A DNA stretch of 22,997 bases from Caryophanales bacterium UBA6768 (GCA_002453315.1 DKGO01000007.1:1-22997), one strand, 5' to 3'. Counted from the first letter of the stretch, positions 16,096-22,175 are shown. Translations and numbers: made by a program. The notes: generated by a model from the letters alone, not told the origin.

Positions 16096-16497
16096 TTAGG
16101 ATGATCCTTTCAAACAATCTAGTAAACTATACCCTAAAACAATTCCTGCTATTGTAATAAATAAGGCACCGTCGATTAGAATGAAATTGACAAATGTAAC
16201 CATTCCTGTATAAGTTGAGATGAATATCAATACTATAAAAAGGGCAGGTAAAGCAATTGCAATAAATTTTTGCCAGTCAAATGCCCACGGCCTATTTTCT
16301 CTTATTTCAATAATTAACTTTGGTAATCTTAGTAATAATCCAATTATAAAAGGGAACACGATTGCAAATATGATAACAGGATAATACTTAAATTCCATTG
16401 CCGCTGTATCCTCCAGATGGAATTTGATTTTCATCCCCCAGTAAATTAATACACCTATCCCAATGGTCCATACGAAATAATATAAAAAACGTTTCAT
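16096..16497 (-). CDS. conserved-looking membrane protein, 133 aa
   Basis: ATG 16495-16497 with AAAGGAG ten bases upstream; an upstream in-frame TTG at 16506 is too close to that site to be the start. Four predicted membrane segments, at about residues 4-22, 38-57, 78-97 and 101-122, joined by a cytoplasmic loop LRLPKLIIEIRENRPWAFDW. C-terminus LLDCLKGSS. I have the impression of similar proteins in Bacillus genomes but know no function. Largest member of the minus-strand run of small membrane proteins (15353-16681). Confidence 0.75.
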   Translation of the reverse strand: MKRFLYYFVWTIGIGVLIYWGMKIKFHLEDTAAMEFKYYPVIIFAIVFPFIIGLLLRLPKLIIEIRENRPWAFDWQKFIAIALPALFIVLIFISTYTGMVTFVNFILIDGALFITIAGIVLGYSLLDCLKGSS

Positions 16498-16587
16498 GTA
16501 AATCAATCTCCTTTCAAATAGTAATAAACAAATGTACTTACATTTTAACGTTGGGATTCGGACCCGATAACTAACAACGTATCAAAT

Positions 16588-16681
16588 TTATTTTAATGTC
16601 AATGGGATCATTTCTATGGCTAATGCGAATACAACTGGGAATCCTAGTGACCAAAAACAACATTTTAAAAATCTTTGACAT
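16588..16681 (-). pseudogene. frameshifted 30-aa membrane peptide gene
   Basis: From ATG 16679-16681 the frame reads MSKIFKMLF and then loses sense. Removing one base from the five-base T run (minus strand, 16653-16657) restores WSLGFPVVFALAIEMIPLTLK and a TAA at 16588-16590, a 30-aa single-pass membrane peptide. The ribosome binding site is weak (GTGAG). It could be a true pseudogene, a phase-variable homopolymer or a sequencing error. Confidence 0.4.
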
Positions 16682-16784
16682 TACTTTTCTCACTTTTCAG
16701 ATTGAATGCTTCAGTTACTACCAATTATTTCAAATTGTCAGACTTAAATCAATCCTTTTTCTTTAAAAAGGCACTACAAAACGA

Positions 16785-16821
16785 CTATACCAAAAAAGAC
16801 AGTAGGTATAGCCACTGTCTT
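16785..16821 (-). terminator. terminator of the bdbC/thioredoxin unit, with pseudoknot potential
   Basis: Minus-strand AAGACAGT (16814-16821) pairs with ACTGTCTT (16796-16803), 10-base loop, then a T run. The loop contains CTATACC (plus 16805-16811 complement), which is complementary over 7 bases to GGTATAG just after the T run (16785-16791). The order of the four segments is that of an H-type pseudoknot. Confidence 0.65.
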
Positions 16822-16936
16822 AAATACTAAAATATTATTTAAATGATTTTAATTAAAGTTTTAATATTTCTTTCTTCCACAATATCGGAATCACCTGGCA
16901 AAAAATAGTACATTTGCTTTTTAAATTTTAATAAAT

Positions 16937-17413
16937 CTAATTAACTACAAATTCATTAAAAAATAATTTGAAGTCATCTTCCTCATGGTATCCAGTAATT
17001 CTTGCTACCTCTTCACCATCATCATAATGAACAATAGTCGGTGTTCCCTCAATCTGATATTTATCCATTTCGTCATATTCTAATAAATTCATTTTTTTCA
17101 TCTCAATATTTAATTCATTTGTTAAAGGAACTACGATAGGTGTCGTTTGTTGACAATAGGAACATGTCGGGCTAAAAAAGTATACTGTCGTGGCATCCCC
17201 ACTTGCAATTTCTTTTTCTAATTCATTAGGTACAATGATATTATTATATAACGGATCCTTAAGAAGTTTTATTGTTTCTTGGTGTAAATCTTCCTTATCA
17301 TAAGGGTTATCCACACCTTCTGTAGCTTGTTTGTTTTTATATTGATTAGCAAAAAATAATCCAGCAAATAGTAGTAAAACAATACCTATAATAATTGCCA
17401 TTTTCGTTTTCAT
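16937..17413 (-). CDS. membrane-anchored thioredoxin-fold thiol oxidoreductase
   Basis: 158 aa. N-terminal membrane anchor (about residues 5-24, MAIIIGIVLLLFAGLFFANQ), then an extracytoplasmic thioredoxin fold. Its VYFFSPTCSYCQQTTP holds the CSYC active site (about residues 88-91), and the cis-Pro is in IEGTPTIVHY. ATG 17411-17413 follows GAGGAGGAAAG; the longer TTG frame to 17431 runs through that site and is rejected. bdbC lies 61 bases upstream on the same strand, so the likely role is a thiol-disulfide exchange partner of BdbC outside the membrane, in the place of BdbD/DsbA. It is shorter than BdbD and its CSYC differs from the CPSC of BdbD, so it may instead be a reductant or isomerase. 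Confidence 0.85.
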   Translation of the reverse strand: MKTKMAIIIGIVLLLFAGLFFANQYKNKQATEGVDNPYDKEDLHQETIKLLKDPLYNNIIVPNELEKEIASGDATTVYFFSPTCSYCQQTTPIVVPLTNELNIEMKKMNLLEYDEMDKYQIEGTPTIVHYDDGEEVARITGYHEEDDFKLFFNEFVVN

Positions 17414-17474
17414 AACTTTCCTCCTCGACAAATTCGTCTATCAATATAGTATGATAAATTAGGTGTTTAAACAA

Positions 17475-17903
17475 TTAATTGATTCTTTCACTTTTTAAAA
17501 GAAAGAGATGCGAAATAAATATAACGACAAATGCTGTACCAGCCAAAAATGGAATCGTTATAAAGCCAAAGTAATTTTCGTATTGTAAGGCACAGGATAC
17601 ATCACGGCAAAATCCACCCGTTTGTTGTAACATAGGGACTTTTTGTAATAGGTAGTGATAAATCGATACAAACATCCCAATACCACTTAAAAGTATCGCC
17701 GGAAATGCCATTCTAATTTCTTTTTTAATTAATGCAATGCCATAAATAATGACAAGTGGGTACATTAAAATTCTTTGATACCAACAAAGTTCACATGGAG
17801 CATAACCTAGTACTTCCGAATAAAATAAGCTTCCAATCATTGCTACCAAAGACTGTATCCAAACAATTAATAATATTGTTTCCTGCTTTTTAGTTAACTG
17901 CAT
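17475..17903 (-). CDS. bdbC: disulfide bond formation protein BdbC (DsbB family)
   Basis: Quinone-dependent membrane oxidase that re-oxidises an extracytoplasmic thiol oxidase. 142 aa, with four membrane segments. Both cysteine pairs are present: CELC (about residues 38-41, in APCELCWYQRILMYPL, the family signature) and C...C in GGFCRDVSCALQYE (about 97-103). ATG 17901-17903 lies 7 bases after AAAGGGG; the TTG one codon earlier is less likely. First gene of a two-gene unit with the thioredoxin-fold protein. In B. subtilis BdbC/BdbD is required for competence (ComGC, ComEC), which fits the presence of comK in this window, though that link is inference. Confidence 0.92.
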   Translation of the reverse strand: MQLTKKQETILLIVWIQSLVAMIGSLFYSEVLGYAPCELCWYQRILMYPLVIIYGIALIKKEIRMAFPAILLSGIGMFVSIYHYLLQKVPMLQQTGGFCRDVSCALQYENYFGFITIPFLAGTAFVVIFISHLFLLKSERIN

Positions 17904-17939
17904 CAATTTACCCCTTTATTTATTATTGAAGTTGTTATT

Positions 17940-17968
17940 ATTATACAAATTAAACTCAATAATGAAAA
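17940..17968 (-). promoter_or_regulatory. bdbC: sigma-A promoter of bdbC
   Basis: Minus-strand TTTTCA (17963-17968, 4 of 6), 17-base spacer, perfect TATAAT (17940-17945), about 37 bases upstream of the start codon. Confidence 0.5.
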
Positions 17969-18050
17969 GGGACAATTCTTTTAACATTTTGGCTCTATTA
18001 AAGTTAGTTGTTGATAATTGCATTAATCGAATGCTCTATAATAAGGGTAA

Positions 18051-18603
18051 TTTGGTATAATTGGAAAACTAAGTCCGGGTGACAAGCATCGATTAAGAGA
18101 ATTTCTGATTGAAAAGCTTACTGCTTCATATACAACAGGAACTGTACTTGAAGAGATTTCTGAACGAAAAAATAAAACTGGATATCAATCTTCTACTATG
18201 AATCAGAGCATATTGTTCGATTTGAAAAATATACAACCTTGGTTGCTGGCGAAGAAGTTATAAATTATCAAAAGATAATGTATTATGTACTGATGCTTGG
18301 TAGGCTTTAAGGGTCTAAGCTGGTGAAAAAGGTATGGAAATAGATCAGTTCAAATCAGACGGAAAGATTCGCACAAAGGGTCTTTATCATATTCAGAACG
18401 TTAGCAGTTATCACGGAAGACTACAACGATTTAACGGTGTAGCAACCAAATATTTAGATAATTGTCTTGCTTGGTTTCAAATTCTAGAAGGCATCCATCA
18501 TCAAAAGAACAAATTCACTATTATGAACCTAATTATCCGAGGAAATCTTATACAAAACAAAGAAACGTATGATACACTGAGGTTAAGTAAATTCACAGTA
18601 TAA
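18051..18603 (+). pseudogene. IS1595-family transposase remnant
   Basis: Three blocks of one ISXO2-like/IS1595-type transposase can be recognised in order. The first is an N-terminal helix region, KLSPGDKHRLREFLIEKL then TVLEEISER (18066-18180). After a frameshift comes YYESEHIVRFEKYTT, corresponding to the zinc-ribbon region. Then, after a large internal deletion, NVLCTDAW with two in-frame stops (18280-18312) runs into QFKSDGKIRTKGLYHIQNVS, HGRLQRFNGVATKYLDN and the C-terminal LRLSKF. The catalytic middle is missing, so it cannot be active. The last 89 codons (18334-18603) form an open frame but are only the C-terminal part. Clear terminal inverted repeats were not found. It marks the left edge of the accessory gene region. 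Confidence 0.8.
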
Positions 18604-18663
18604 AAAATGTTTTTATTCAGCATTAGGGACAAATTGTCGAGGAAACATTTTGAAACTATACAC

Positions 18664-18690
18664 TTAAACTAACGGTGCAGGTTAGTTTAA
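18664..18690. repeat. hairpin repeat R1 of the cassette-like array
   Basis: TTAAACTAA (18664-18672) and TTAGTTTAA (18682-18690) form a perfect 9-bp stem around CGGTGCAGG. The core AACGGTGC is shared in variant form with R2-R5. Located between the IS remnant and the next gene. Confidence 0.6.
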
Positions 18691-18749
18691 TAAGAAATCA
18701 CAAAAGGAATGAGTATTTACTTTAAAATAAGATTAAACAGAGGTTTGAA

Positions 18750-19217
18750 ATGCGAAAAGTTTATCTAGATAGAACAGAATTAACTGGAGCCATAGTTGTA
18801 GATTTAAAAGATACTGAGGTAATACCAGCAGGTACAACAATTTATTCTATGAGTGTTTATCATAAAAATGAAGAGTATCAAAAATATGCTGACGATTATG
18901 ATATTCAATTTATCTTTGACGATGATATTCCACATTTAGGATTTTATACGGTTCCATATGTAGATATTATGGCAAAAGATAGTAAAGGTGGATTTATCGG
19001 AACTGTTGGTCAACAATGTGATTTAGAAAGTGACGCACCAATTTGCTATATCAATAGGGGTTTAGAGTGCTTGATAATTTCCGAAAATGGGGAAAGTTTC
19101 CTGAGTAATATAGAATCTTGGCAAGACAACTTGAAACCCTATGATAAAATTACCGTTTATCGTTCGAAAGCAAAAGCAGAAATGGAACTAGAATTTATCG
19201 ATTTGTCTGTTTGCTAG
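18750..19217 (+). CDS. uncharacterised acidic protein, 155 aa
   Basis: ATG 18750 follows an AGAGG site. Soluble, acidic, no signal peptide or membrane segment. Notable stretches are IPHLGFYTVPYVDIMAKDSK, GGFIGTVGQQCDLESDAPIC and NLKPYDKITVYRSKAKAEME. I do not recognise the family with confidence; the general look (two-layer alpha/beta, aromatic and acidic patches) would allow an immunity- or SUKH-like protein, but I see no diagnostic motif. First complete gene of the plus-strand array bounded by R1 and R2, in the style of accessory genes brought by transfer. Confidence 0.75.
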   Translation: MRKVYLDRTELTGAIVVDLKDTEVIPAGTTIYSMSVYHKNEEYQKYADDYDIQFIFDDDIPHLGFYTVPYVDIMAKDSKGGFIGTVGQQCDLESDAPICYINRGLECLIISENGESFLSNIESWQDNLKPYDKITVYRSKAKAEMELEFIDLSVC

Positions 19218-19246
19218 TCCTCCGTCATTATAAATTCATATTGAAT

Positions 19247-19267
19247 TAACTGGTGCTTTAGTTTAAC
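19247..19267. repeat. hairpin repeat R2
   Basis: TTAACT (19247-19252), loop GGTGCTTT, then AGTTTAA (19261-19267), an imperfect inverted repeat with core AACTGGTGC. It starts 30 bases after the stop of the 155-aa gene and is not followed by a T run, so it is not a typical terminator. Confidence 0.5.
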
Positions 19268-19405
19268 AAAACGTATACTTATGAACTTCAGCAAAAGGGG
19301 GCAGTTGTCGAAGAAGCCCTGTGTCTGAATCTGGCTATTTTGTTGAGGGAATGACATATCAAATTCTAAATATGTATTAGATTTAGTGGCAAAAGACTTT
19401 AAGAC
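19268..19405. other. unassigned stretch, possible gene debris
   Basis: No intact gene. A short plus frame, SESGYFVEGMTYQILNMY (ending in TAG at about 19380), looks like the tail of a lost protein, but has no start or ribosome binding site. Confidence 0.3.
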
Positions 19406-19419
19406 GAGGAGAGGATATT

Positions 19420-19602
19420 ATAACGAAAAAAATACATATTTACAACATCACAGTATCAACTGGAGAGCAGTTTAAAAACGGACGAACTGAGGGGGAAATC
19501 AGCAGAAAGTACTCAGGTATTGCAACGGATTTTATTCCTGTAGAAAATGAAGATGGTCAAACAGTAGAATTAACGAAATATCAAATTGTTAAAGCTGAAT
19601 AG
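19420..19602 (+). CDS. 60-aa protein of unknown function with non-standard start
   Basis: A clean coding frame, TKKIHIYNITVSTGEQFKNG through SRKYSGIATDFIPVENEDGQ to KYQIVKAE, preceded by an excellent GAGGAGAGG site (19406-19414). At the position where ATG is expected there is ATA (19420-19422), with ATT just before it. Either the start was mutated (ATG to ATA), making this a fresh pseudogene, or a rare start is used. No in-frame ATG, GTG or TTG lies nearby. Hydrophilic, no membrane segment. Lies between R2 and R3. Confidence 0.5.
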   Translation: MTKKIHIYNITVSTGEQFKNGRTEGEISRKYSGIATDFIPVENEDGQTVELTKYQIVKAE

Positions 19603-19629
19603 GTTGATGTTGAAGAATAAAAATTATGC

Positions 19630-19650
19630 TTCAATCGGGCGCAATTATGA
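19630..19650. repeat. hairpin repeat R3
   Basis: TTCAATCGGGCGCAATTATGAA shape: short outer arms TTCA/TGAA around CAATCGGGCGCAATT, a 15-base string identical to one in R4 (20469-20483). About 28 bases after the stop of the 60-aa ORF. Confidence 0.6.
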
Positions 19651-19674
19651 AAAAACTTGTCAAGTCTATTCTGT

Positions 19675-19704
19675 TTCAAAATTCTGCTATTTCTATTATA
19701 TAAT
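19675..19704 (+). promoter_or_regulatory. sigma-A promoter of the 19734 gene pair
   Basis: TTCAAA (19675-19680, 4 of 6), 18-base spacer, perfect TATAAT (19699-19704), 19 bases before the GGAGGG site. It suggests that the gene pair has its own promoter within the array. Confidence 0.5.
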
Positions 19705-19733
19705 AAGATTAAATACTTGAACGGAGGGTTAAT

Positions 19734-19992
19734 ATGGGTTGGCAAGAAGTACAGGAACGTTTCCCGAATGAATGGGTTGTTTTAGAAGTTATAAATGCGC
19801 ATTCAAGCAGTGGTTATAGATACATTGAAGACGTTGTAATTGTAGATAGATTTGAAAATTCCATAGAAGCAATGGGATCGATATGACGAACTACGAAAAG
19901 ACCAACCACAACGTGAATATTGTTTTTTCCATACTTCTCGAGAAAATTTAGTGGCTCGTGAAAAGTATGTGGGAATTCGGGGGTTAAGATGA
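19734..19992 (+). pseudogene. frameshifted partner gene of the aspartyl protease
   Basis: ATG 19734 follows a strong GGAGGG site. The frame reads MGWQEVQERFPNEWVVLEVI then NAHSSSGYRYIEDVVIVDRF and stops at 19884-19886 after 50 aa. From about 19871 the next frame continues the protein, WDRYDELRKDQPQREYCFFH then TSRENLVAREKYVGIRGLR, ending in a TGA at 19990-19992 that overlaps the ATG of the protease gene (ATGA). Removing a single base at GCAATGG (about 19869-19873) joins them as EAWDRYDELRK, about 85 aa. I recall similar small proteins next to retropepsin-like genes in Bacillus. Function unknown; the 4-base overlap means the pair was translated together. Could be a real mutation or a sequencing error. 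Confidence 0.65.
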
Positions 19993-20372
19993 AAATTAAT
20001 ATTCAATATGGTCTCCCTTTTGTTGAACTTGAAGAAACATTTCGTGGAAAGAAGTTGAGATTAGATCACGTATTATTAGACACGGGATCAGCTGGAACTA
20101 TTTTCAATGCAAATGTTGTAGAAGGGATAGACGTTGTTCCAGAAAAAAACGATACTGTTGATACAATCCGACGCGTTGGCGGTGTAGAATACGTTTACGT
20201 AAAGAATTTTGATTTGATACAATTTGATGAAATCAGCCAAAAAGATTTCGAAGTTGAAATTGGAAATATGGATTACGGGATGACAATTGACGGTATCCTA
20301 GGATTCGACTTTATAAGTGCTTCAAAACTCGTAATCGATACGGATAAAATGCTGGTTTATACATCGATATAA
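19989..20372 (+). CDS. retropepsin-like aspartyl protease family protein
   Basis: 127 aa. The aspartyl-protease signature LLDTGSAGTIFNA (catalytic Asp in DTGSA, about residues 31-35) is intact, followed by the flap-like region GGVEYVYVKNFD and a second motif GILGFDFI (about 103-110), typical of single-lobe, dimer-forming retropepsin-like proteases. No signal peptide, so probably cytoplasmic. ATG overlaps the stop of the upstream partner gene (ATGA), showing tight coupling. Substrate unknown. Whether it matures or degrades the upstream protein is a guess from the gene pairing. With the partner frameshifted, re-initiation is needed for translation. Confidence 0.82.
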   Translation: MKINIQYGLPFVELEETFRGKKLRLDHVLLDTGSAGTIFNANVVEGIDVVPEKNDTVDTIRRVGGVEYVYVKNFDLIQFDEISQKDFEVEIGNMDYGMTIDGILGFDFISASKLVIDTDKMLVYTSI

Positions 20373-20374
20373 TT

Positions 20375-20418
20375 TGATGAATTGTTGGTCTTTTTTAAGG
20401 CGAATAATTCATCATTTT
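20375..20418 (+). terminator. candidate terminator after the aspartyl protease gene
   Basis: TGATGAATTGTT (20375-20386) pairs imperfectly with AATAATTCATCA (20403-20414), followed by TTTTAA. It starts 3 bases after the stop codon. Confidence 0.5.
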
Positions 20419-20461
20419 AAATTCAAAACAATATTATTGGGATTTTCGTAGAGATCATCCA

Positions 20462-20489
20462 ATGCAACAATCGGGCGCAATTGTTGCAT
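20462..20489. repeat. hairpin repeat R4
   Basis: ATGCAACAAT (20462-20471) and ATTGTTGCAT (20480-20489), perfect 10-bp stem, loop CGGGCGCA. It follows a separate terminator, so it is not needed for termination. Shares GGGCGC(A/G)ATTGTTGCATAA with R5. Confidence 0.7.
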
Positions 20490-20519
20490 AAAGGGTTGTG
20501 TTAGAATTGGGCCATGTTG

Positions 20520-20528
20520 TGGTATAAA
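20520..20528 (+). promoter_or_regulatory. candidate extended -10 promoter of the 56-aa gene
   Basis: TGGTATAAA (TG-n-TATAAA) at 20520-20528, 25 bases before the start codon; no good -35. Low confidence. Confidence 0.3.
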
Positions 20529-20552
20529 TTATGTTAATGGGAAGTGTTATTA

Positions 20553-20723
20553 ATGGAAATTTTATTTCTTTTTATTGTGATATTTTTATTTATGTTAATA
20601 GCAAATTTGATTGCTTACAAATTCTTCCCTAAAGGGAAAAGAGAGAATGTTAAATCAAGTGCAGCAGTGATTATTATGTTGCAACTTACTATATTAACCT
20701 CAATCTATATGTTAGTTGTTTAA
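20553..20723 (+). CDS. small membrane protein, 56 aa
   Basis: ATG 20553 after a moderate GGGAAGTG site. Sequence starts MEILFLFIVIFLFMLIANLI, then a basic loop FFPKGKRENVKSS and a second helix AAVIIMLQLTILTSIYMLVV: two membrane segments with both termini probably outside and the basic loop inside. Family unknown. Lies between R4 and R5, with a terminator at 20803. Fits the pattern of one small gene per repeat interval. Confidence 0.6.
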   Translation: MEILFLFIVIFLFMLIANLIAYKFFPKGKRENVKSSAAVIIMLQLTILTSIYMLVV

Positions 20724-20755
20724 TTAGAATAATACTTTGTAAAAATGACTTTATA

Positions 20756-20780
20756 CAACTAACGGGCGCGATTGTTGCAT
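20756..20780. repeat. hairpin repeat R5
   Basis: CAAC (20756-20759) and GTTG (20774-20777) flank TAACGGGCGCGATT. GGGCGC(G/A)ATTGTTGCATAA is nearly identical to R4, but the left arm has diverged. 32 bases after the stop of the 56-aa gene. Confidence 0.6.
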
Positions 20781-20802
20781 AAGAAAACATATATAAACAT
20801 AG

Positions 20803-20836
20803 GAACTTCCATTAACTGGGGGTTCGTAGTTTTTTT
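20803..20836 (+). terminator. intrinsic terminator at the right end of the array
   Basis: GAACTTCC (20803-20810) pairs with GGGGGTTC (20818-20825) with two G-U pairs, loop ATTAACT, followed by a run of seven T at 20830-20836. Confidence 0.65.
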
Positions 20837-20880
20837 ATAATAAAACAACATTGAACTTTAACAGAGCCAACATTTTAATC

Positions 20881-20969
20881 AAAAAAATAATAAAAGCATC
20901 TATCGTTCATTAAACATTTAGAAACGAAGGGGATCATTTCAAAGAAACATTTAATATCGATAAGATGCT
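20881..20969 (-). terminator. terminator of dapA
   Basis: Minus-strand AGCATCTTATCG (20958-20969) pairs with CGATAGATGCT (20895-20905) with one bulge and a long, partly structured loop, followed by TTTTATTATTTTTTT (20881-20894). It starts 22 bases after the dapA stop. Confidence 0.65.
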
Positions 20970-20991
20970 CTTATTTACGAATAGGGATTAA

Positions 20992-21876
20992 TTACTCTGC
21001 ATGAGCAATTTTAACTTGAAACTGTTTTCTTAAGTTGCGTATTTCACTTTCATCTAACGGTACTAATGGTAACCTAACATCTCCTACATAAACACCAATG
21101 ATGTTAAGCAGGGCTTTAATCGGTGATGGACTTGGTGCAGAAAAGACTGCTTGAAATGTCGGTAATAATTGTTGATGGTAATTAGCAGCTAGTTTTACAT
21201 CACCTTTTTTAAATGCAGTAACCATTTCTTGCATTTCGTTTCCTACAATATGTGATGAGACGGAGACAATCCCCGTACCACCAACAGATAAAACCGGAAG
21301 TGTTAATGAGTCATCACCACTATACAAGGTAAAACCTTCTGGTGTTCGACTAATGATTTCTGTGATTGCTTCTAAATCACCACTTGCTTCTTTTACACTA
21401 ACGATATTTTCGATTTGTGATAGTTTTACTACTGTGTCAACTTCCATATTACAGCCTGTTCTACCCGGAATATTGTATAACATTATGGGTAGCAGTGTCG
21501 CTTCAGCAATTAATTTAAAGTGTTCATAAATTCCTTCTTGAGGAGGTCGATTATAGTAAGGGACAACAAGCATAATACCATCTACACCAATTTTCTCAGC
21601 AGTTTTTGTCAATTCAACCGATTCTCTCGTATTATTACTTCCGGTACCAGCAATCACAGGAATTCTCCCTGCCACTTGTTGAACGACAAATTGATATAAT
21701 TCAATTTTTTCTTCTGTAGATAATGTTGGACTCTCCCCTGTCGTTCCAGAAACGACTACTGCATCTGTTCCATTTGCAATTAGATGCTCGAGTAACTTTT
21801 TTGTTGCTTGATAATCGATTTCTCCTTTTTGATCAAACGGAGTCACCATTGCCGTCAAAACTTGCCCAAAATTCAT
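20992..21876 (-). CDS. dapA: 4-hydroxy-tetrahydrodipicolinate synthase
   Basis: Condenses pyruvate with aspartate semialdehyde, the first committed step to diaminopimelate, lysine and dipicolinate. 294 aa, full length. Motifs: VSGTTGESPTLSTEEK, YYNRPPQEG, LYNIPGRTG with the active-site Tyr, and VSVKEASGDLEAI with the Schiff-base Lys (about residue 162). The start at ATG 21874-21876 (MNFGQVLTAMVTPF) matches B. subtilis DapA and has GTGGAG upstream; the GTG at 21888 is rejected because it overlaps that site. It is a single-gene unit here, with its own promoter, lysine riboswitch and terminator, and not in the asd-dapG-dapA cluster of B. subtilis. So it is controlled by cellular lysine and may be one of two dapA copies. 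Confidence 0.96.
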   Translation of the reverse strand: MNFGQVLTAMVTPFDQKGEIDYQATKKLLEHLIANGTDAVVVSGTTGESPTLSTEEKIELYQFVVQQVAGRIPVIAGTGSNNTRESVELTKTAEKIGVDGIMLVVPYYNRPPQEGIYEHFKLIAEATLLPIMLYNIPGRTGCNMEVDTVVKLSQIENIVSVKEASGDLEAITEIISRTPEGFTLYSGDDSLTLPVLSVGGTGIVSVSSHIVGNEMQEMVTAFKKGDVKLAANYHQQLLPTFQAVFSAPSPSPIKALLNIIGVYVGDVRLPLVPLDESEIRNLRKQFQVKIAHAE

Positions 21877-21939
21877 TTTTCTCCACACCCTTTATATATT
21901 TATCATACTAAAGGCTATTTCGAATCAAACGACGAAATG

Positions 21940-21968
21940 AAAAAGCAACAGCGACGGCTCGCTGTTGC
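21940..21968 (-). terminator. dapA: riboswitch-controlled terminator in the dapA leader
   Basis: Minus-strand GCAACAGCGA (21959-21968), loop GCCG, TCGCTGTTGC (21945-21954), perfect 10-bp stem, then TTTTT (21940-21944). It lies 30 bases after the lysine aptamer and 63 bases before the start codon, the expected place for lysine-induced early termination. Confidence 0.88.
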
Positions 21969-21998
21969 ATAGAATGTAATGTTCATACATTTCCGTGC

Positions 21999-22175
21999 GT
22001 AAGATAGCCCTCCATATAGTTTCCTATATGACAGTCCTACATTTATTCAATGTAGACCCAGCATAATGTTCATGAGAAATAACATTTAGCTTCGGCAAAT
22101 TCCCCTTTCAACAATCTTCAACAGGTCTCATACCTTCCAATTATTTACTCTTGGTTTTTGCTCCTCCATACTCAC
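21999..22175 (-). ncRNA. dapA: lysine riboswitch (L box) aptamer
   Basis: The minus-strand leader has the L-box landmarks in order: GGAGGAGC, CCAAGAGTA, GAAGG, TTGAAAGGGGA, TTGCCGAAGC, GCTGGGTC, CATTGAATAAATGTAGGACT, GTCA and TGGAGGGCTATC. The middle and 3' landmarks are nearly identical to the B. subtilis lysC leader. P1 can be drawn as GTGAG-T-ATGG (22166-22175) with CTATCTTAC (21999-22007), one bulged base. Lysine binding closes P1 and should favour the terminator at 21940-21968, shutting off dapA. Confidence 0.93.

Noticed and set aside
18664..20780. Integron attC sites
   Set aside because: The hairpins are only about 21-28 bases, lack the paired RYYYAAC/GTTRRRY cores, and no tyrosine integrase gene is in the window. 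The cassette idea is kept only as a looser hypothesis.
18664..20780. CRISPR array
   Set aside because: Repeats are too far apart, irregularly spaced and separated by coding sequence; no cas genes.
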